Positions 5,396-7,628 of a DNA stretch of 7,628 bases are shown here, piece by piece. The DNA comes from Flavobacterium psychrophilum (lineage in GTDB: Bacteria > Bacteroidota > Bacteroidia > Flavobacteriales > Flavobacteriaceae). The translations under genes and the position numbers were made by a program. The notes beneath the pieces were generated by a model. The model saw nothing but the letters and a program-made list of their open reading frames with translations, had not been told where the DNA came from and did no database searches. Where the stretch lies: contig QFQM01000203.1 in assembly GCA_003243255.1 (NCBI GenBank), positions 1 to 7,628 on the forward strand, read 5' to 3'. How positions within the stretch are numbered: the stretch's first letter is position 1; every line of letters starts with the position of its first letter.

Positions 5396-6214
5396 TTAGA
5401 ATTGGTTTATCGTTTTACGGATAGCAACCAGTTTTTGCATCAGTCCTTCAAAATAGTCAAGGTGAAGCATGTTAGCACCGTCACTTTTTGCATTAGCCGG
5501 GTCAAAGTGCGTTTCGATAAAGATACCGTCAACACCTACAGCGATACCTGCTTTAGCGATGGTCTCAATCATATCAGGACGTCCTCCTGTAACACCAACA
5601 GTCTGGTTTGGCTGTTGTAATGAGTGTGTAACGTCAAGTACAGTAGTAGCGTATTGCTGCATAGTTGGAATACCTCGGTAGTCAACAATCATATCCTGAT
5701 AACCGAACATAGTACCACGATCAGTAACCATTACATTCTCGTTGTTTGAATCCAATACCTTCTGAACCGCGTGTTTCATAGCTTCAGGACTCATGAACTG
5801 ACCTTTTTTAAGGTTAACTGTTCTTCCTGTTTCAGCTGCAGCGACAACAAGATCGGTCTGGCGTACAAGGAAAGCAGGAATCTGAAGTACATCTACATAT
5901 TGTGCAGCCATAGCAGCATCCTGTTCTGTGTGAATGTCAGTAACCGTTGGTACACCAAAAGTTTCAGATACTTTACGTAGAATCTTAAGGGCTTTTTCAT
6001 CCCCAATACCTGTAAAGCTGTCTACACGTGAACGGTTAGCTTTTTTAAAAGATCCCTTAAAAACATAAGGAATTTGTAGTTTGCTGGTAACCTCTACGGT
6101 TTTTTCAGCTATGCGAAGCGCCATCTCTTCTCCTTCAATGGCACAAGGGCCAGCAAGAAGGAAAAAGTTACCGCTATCAGTATTTTTAATTTGTGGTATA
6201 TTATTTAAGTTCAT
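5396..6214 (-). CDS. kdsA: 3-deoxy-D-manno-octulosonate 8-phosphate synthase (KdsA), metal-dependent type
   Basis: A cytoplasmic TIM-barrel enzyme condensing phosphoenolpyruvate with D-arabinose 5-phosphate to Kdo-8-phosphate, the committed step to the Kdo sugar of lipopolysaccharide inner core. At 272 residues it has the usual family length. Seen motifs: LLAGPCAIE at 19-27, FKGSFKKANRS at 52-62, GRTVNLKKGQF at 130-140, TDRGTMFGY at 164-172, DVTHS at 194-198, GGRPD at 210-214 and ETHFDPANAKSDG at 234-246. Cys24 with His197, Glu234 and Asp245 corresponds to the metal ligands Cys11, His185, Glu222 and Asp233 of the Aquifex enzyme, with the His-Glu-Asp spacing conserved exactly. This marks the metal-dependent class rather than the E. 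coli type, which has Asn in place of the Cys. It has its own -7 element upstream and a terminator downstream. Confidence 0.97.
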   Translation of the reverse strand: MNLNNIPQIKNTDSGNFFLLAGPCAIEGEEMALRIAEKTVEVTSKLQIPYVFKGSFKKANRSRVDSFTGIGDEKALKILRKVSETFGVPTVTDIHTEQDAAMAAQYVDVLQIPAFLVRQTDLVVAAAETGRTVNLKKGQFMSPEAMKHAVQKVLDSNNENVMVTDRGTMFGYQDMIVDYRGIPTMQQYATTVLDVTHSLQQPNQTVGVTGGRPDMIETIAKAGIAVGVDGIFIETHFDPANAKSDGANMLHLDYFEGLMQKLVAIRKTINQF

Positions 6215-6234
6215 TGTTGTGTTATAATTTGGTG

Positions 6235-6242
6235 CAAAGATA
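6235..6242 (-). promoter_or_regulatory. Putative -7 promoter element of kdsA
   Basis: On the minus strand TATCTTTG matches TAnnTTTG exactly, ending 20 nt before the kdsA ATG. The only TTTG upstream (6270-6267) is 24 nt away, longer than the usual spacing, so the -33 element is uncertain. Confidence 0.55.
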
Positions 6243-6285
6243 ACGATAAAAAGCCATTGCTGTATACAAAGACCATCGAGAGAAT

Positions 6286-6750
6286 CTATGGTGCTATTGT
6301 TCGGATTGAGAATCCCTGAGGAGCGATTACTTTACCTTTTTCATACAGGTTTATGTAAATACGCTTAGGCTCATTTAATCCTTCCCAGCTTACTTCATAA
6401 ACATCAAGTAATCCTGCTCCGGCATCAAATTTTTTGGTAGGGAAGGGGCAGCAGCTTTCTATTTTGGTATAGGATATCTTTTCTCCTTTTGGACCTGCAA
6501 GCGCACCAAAATAACGTTGCACACTTACTTCTCCGGTTGTTAAAGGAAGAAACCCAAGGTTCACAGGATAATCCTGATCATAACCATATTTTTTATCCTT
6601 GCTTATTTCAGAGAGAATAAAAGTCTTTTCCTTGCTTAATGCCGGCATTATAGCATTGTCGTCAATATTACGGATGGTGTTTCGTGTACTTACGCACGAT
6701 GACGCAGTAAGTATCAGGGCTGTAAGGCCTATAAACAGTTGTTTTTTCAT
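6286..6750 (-). CDS. Hypothetical lipoprotein upstream of kdsA
   Basis: A 154-residue predicted lipoprotein of unknown function. The signal peptide is MKKQ, a hydrophobic core at 5-16 and lipobox ASSC with the acylated Cys at residue 19. The mature part is a mixed alpha/beta domain with the segments GYDQDYPVNLGF (56-67), RYFGALAGPKGEKISY (79-94), ESCCPFPTKK (98-107) with adjacent cysteines, GAGLLDVYEVSWEGL (111-125) and a C-terminal RIYINLYEKG stretch. I recall similar proteins next to kdsA in flavobacteria, sometimes misnamed after the aldolase because of that position; this is memory, not a search. It has no KdsA catalytic motif. It is 71 nt upstream of kdsA on the same strand, has its own -7 element, and may be cotranscribed with kdsA. 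Confidence 0.8.
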   Translation of the reverse strand: MKKQLFIGLTALILTASSCVSTRNTIRNIDDNAIMPALSKEKTFILSEISKDKKYGYDQDYPVNLGFLPLTTGEVSVQRYFGALAGPKGEKISYTKIESCCPFPTKKFDAGAGLLDVYEVSWEGLNEPKRIYINLYEKGKVIAPQGFSIRTIAP

Positions 6751-6768
6751 GGATGATTAATTGTTGAT

Positions 6769-6776
6769 CAAAAATA
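6769..6776 (-). promoter_or_regulatory. Putative -7 promoter element of the 6750 lipoprotein gene
   Basis: On the minus strand TATTTTTG fits TAnnTTTG and ends 18 nt before the ATG at 6750. No clear -33 TTG is seen at the expected distance. Confidence 0.45.
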
Positions 6777-6789
6777 GTAAATTTTGTCA

Positions 6790-6861
6790 GAAGTCCGAAG
6801 CCGGAAGTCCGATGTCAGGCATCGAGGTATTTGAGTTTTGGTGTTTGTAGTTTGGTGCTTG
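6790..6861. repeat. Short intergenic direct repeats, two families with 14-nt period
   Basis: GAAGTCCGA occurs at 6790-6798 and 6804-6812. TTTGGTGTTTG (6837-6847) recurs as TTTGGTGCTTG (6851-6861) with one mismatch. Both pairs are spaced by 14 nt, and a small hairpin CGATG/CATCG (6810-6824) lies between them. The region is the divergent intergenic space between the lipoprotein gene and the YeeE-type gene. It resembles decayed low-complexity intergenic repeats of flavobacteria. The last unit overlaps the promoter of the 6899 gene. Confidence 0.5.
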
Positions 6862-6881
6862 GATATGAATCGTTACTTTTG
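6851..6881 (+). promoter_or_regulatory. Promoter of the YeeE/YedE pair
   Basis: TTTG (6851-6854), a 19-nt spacer and TACTTTTG (6874-6881) match the Bacteroidota promoter layout exactly (TTG-N17-23-TAnnTTTG). The -7 element ends 17 nt before the ATG at 6899, with an A-rich leader in between. It is the best promoter in the window. Confidence 0.75.
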
Positions 6882-6898
6882 TGAAAAAATAAAACAAC

Positions 6899-7462
6899 AT
6901 GGAGAGTTTATATGGTACCTGGCCGTGGTATGTGTCGGGATTCCTTATCGGGACGGTAATGCTGGCGCTGCTGTATTTTGGGAAAACATTCGGAATGTCA
7001 TCTAACCTGCGAACGATGTGTACCATGCTTGGTGCGGGTAAAACATCAGAGTTTTTCAGGTTTGACTGGAAAACACAACGCTGGAACCTTGTTGTTGTAG
7101 TGGGTGCGATGATAGGCGGGTACATTGCTGTAAACTTTTTAAGCGATCCTTCGCAAATGGTACAGATAAATCCTAAAACAGTAACAGAACTTCAGGCTAT
7201 GCATATTGATGCTCCGGACGGGAAACTGCTTCCTGATGCGCTTACAAGTTCCGAAGCATTGCAATCGCCTAAAATATTAGGAATTCTGTTATTGGGCGGA
7301 ATCCTTGTTGGTTTCGGTACACGCTATGCCGGAGGTTGTACTTCGGGACACGCTATTACCGGCTTGAGTAATCTGCAGATACCATCACTTATAGCTGTAA
7401 TCGGATTTTTTATTGGTGGCCTTGTTATGTCATGGCTGCTGTTACCATTATTCTTTAATTAA
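6899..7462 (+). CDS. YeeE/YedE family membrane protein (sulfur transport-type)
   Basis: A 187-residue inner-membrane protein of the Sulf_transp (YeeE/YedE) family, whose characterised members such as TsuA take up thiosulfate. Hydrophobic segments lie at about 10-28, 62-80, 125-142 and 157-184. The family signature GFGTRYAGGCTSGHAITGLS spans roughly 138-157 with Cys147; a second conserved-type cysteine is Cys41 in the MCTMLGAG segment. A hydrophilic loop at about 81-122 separates the two halves. The length fits the half-size version in which two short proteins together replace one full-length YeeE. The partner starts 9 nt downstream. Substrate is inferred from the family only. A good promoter lies directly upstream. 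Confidence 0.88.
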   Translation: MESLYGTWPWYVSGFLIGTVMLALLYFGKTFGMSSNLRTMCTMLGAGKTSEFFRFDWKTQRWNLVVVVGAMIGGYIAVNFLSDPSQMVQINPKTVTELQAMHIDAPDGKLLPDALTSSEALQSPKILGILLLGGILVGFGTRYAGGCTSGHAITGLSNLQIPSLIAVIGFFIGGLVMSWLLLPLFFN

Positions 7463-7471
7463 GATCATCTC

Positions 7472-7628
7472 ATGAAGTTTATAAAATTCTTACTTGTAGG
7501 TATAGTATTTGGCATAGTGCTAACCAAATCAGAAGCGGTATCATGGTATCGTATTTATGAGATGTTCCATTTCCAGTCGTTCCATATGTTCGGTATTATC
7601 ATGACAGCTGTTGTAGTTGGAGTGATAG
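7472..7628 (+). CDS. Second YeeE/YedE-type subunit (DUF6691-like), 3'-truncated by window edge
   Basis: Fifty-two codons are visible from the ATG at 7472, reading [14 protein letters not shown] at 1-14, then [18 protein letters not shown] and [15 protein letters not shown] at 36-50; the frame is open at the edge. The opening TM segment, the [15 protein letters not shown] stretch and the FHMFG motif are typical of the short YeeE/YedE partner proteins (about 135-140 residues) found next to the 187-residue type in Bacteroidota. The 9-nt gap to the preceding gene indicates an operon. Together the two would form a sulfur-compound permease. Confidence 0.8.
   Translation, partial: MKFIKFLLVGIVFGIVLTKSEAVSWYRIYEMFHFQSFHMFGIIMTAVVVGVI

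Noticed and set aside
5348..5980. Plus-strand open frames of 70-90 codons across kdsA
   Set aside because: They are shadows of the unmistakable kdsA coding sequence and lack any protein-like motif.
6790..6861. CRISPR-like array
   Set aside because: Units are only 9-11 nt with 14-nt spacing and two copies each, with no cas genes nearby.
6787..7125. Open frame antisense to the YeeE-type gene
   Set aside because: The plus-strand gene has clear family motifs and a promoter; the antisense frame shows no domain and runs into the repeat region.

Overview
The window looks like chromosomal DNA of a Flavobacterium-like member of the Bacteroidota (Flavobacteriaceae). The reasons are AT-rich sequence, several TAnnTTTG-type -7 promoter elements just upstream of genes, A-rich rather than Shine-Dalgarno leaders, and a characteristic gene set: FHS-type sugar MFS transporter, CreD, DUF1361, metal-type KdsA and a split YeeE/YedE pair. 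No RNA gene, insertion sequence, phage gene or CRISPR array is visible.

Layout. Positions 2-955 (+) are the 3' part of a sugar MFS transporter, closed by a strong hairpin terminator. Positions 1068-1478 (+) encode a small lipoprotein with a probable OB-fold, followed by a second strong terminator. From 5103 down to 1565 (-) runs a compact six-gene block: a DUF1361 membrane protein, a Coq4-like protein, three tandem paralogous small membrane proteins (the last broken by a one-base frameshift), and creD. The gaps are 2 to 33 nt, so it is probably one operon. Upstream of it on the same strand lie kdsA (6214-5396, with its own promoter element and terminator) and a small lipoprotein (6750-6286). 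At the right edge, 6899-7462 and 7472 onward (+) encode two adjacent YeeE/YedE-type membrane proteins, probably for uptake of a sulfur compound.

The most notable signal is a perfect inverted repeat, ACTTTG-N5-CAAAGT, present three times. Two copies lie in the intergenic region before the DUF1361 gene, and one fills the 33-nt gap before the Coq4-like gene. The two copies nearest start codons sit at almost the same distance from them (17 and 15 nt). This looks like the operator of a dimeric repressor or activator controlling the DUF1361-Coq4-like-(small membrane protein)x3-creD operon. No regulator gene is present in the window.

Functionally, kdsA makes the Kdo precursor of lipopolysaccharide, and CreD is an envelope protein of unclear role. 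DUF1361, the three small proteins and the Coq4-like protein have no known function. The operon is best described as an uncharacterised membrane or envelope module under shared operator control.
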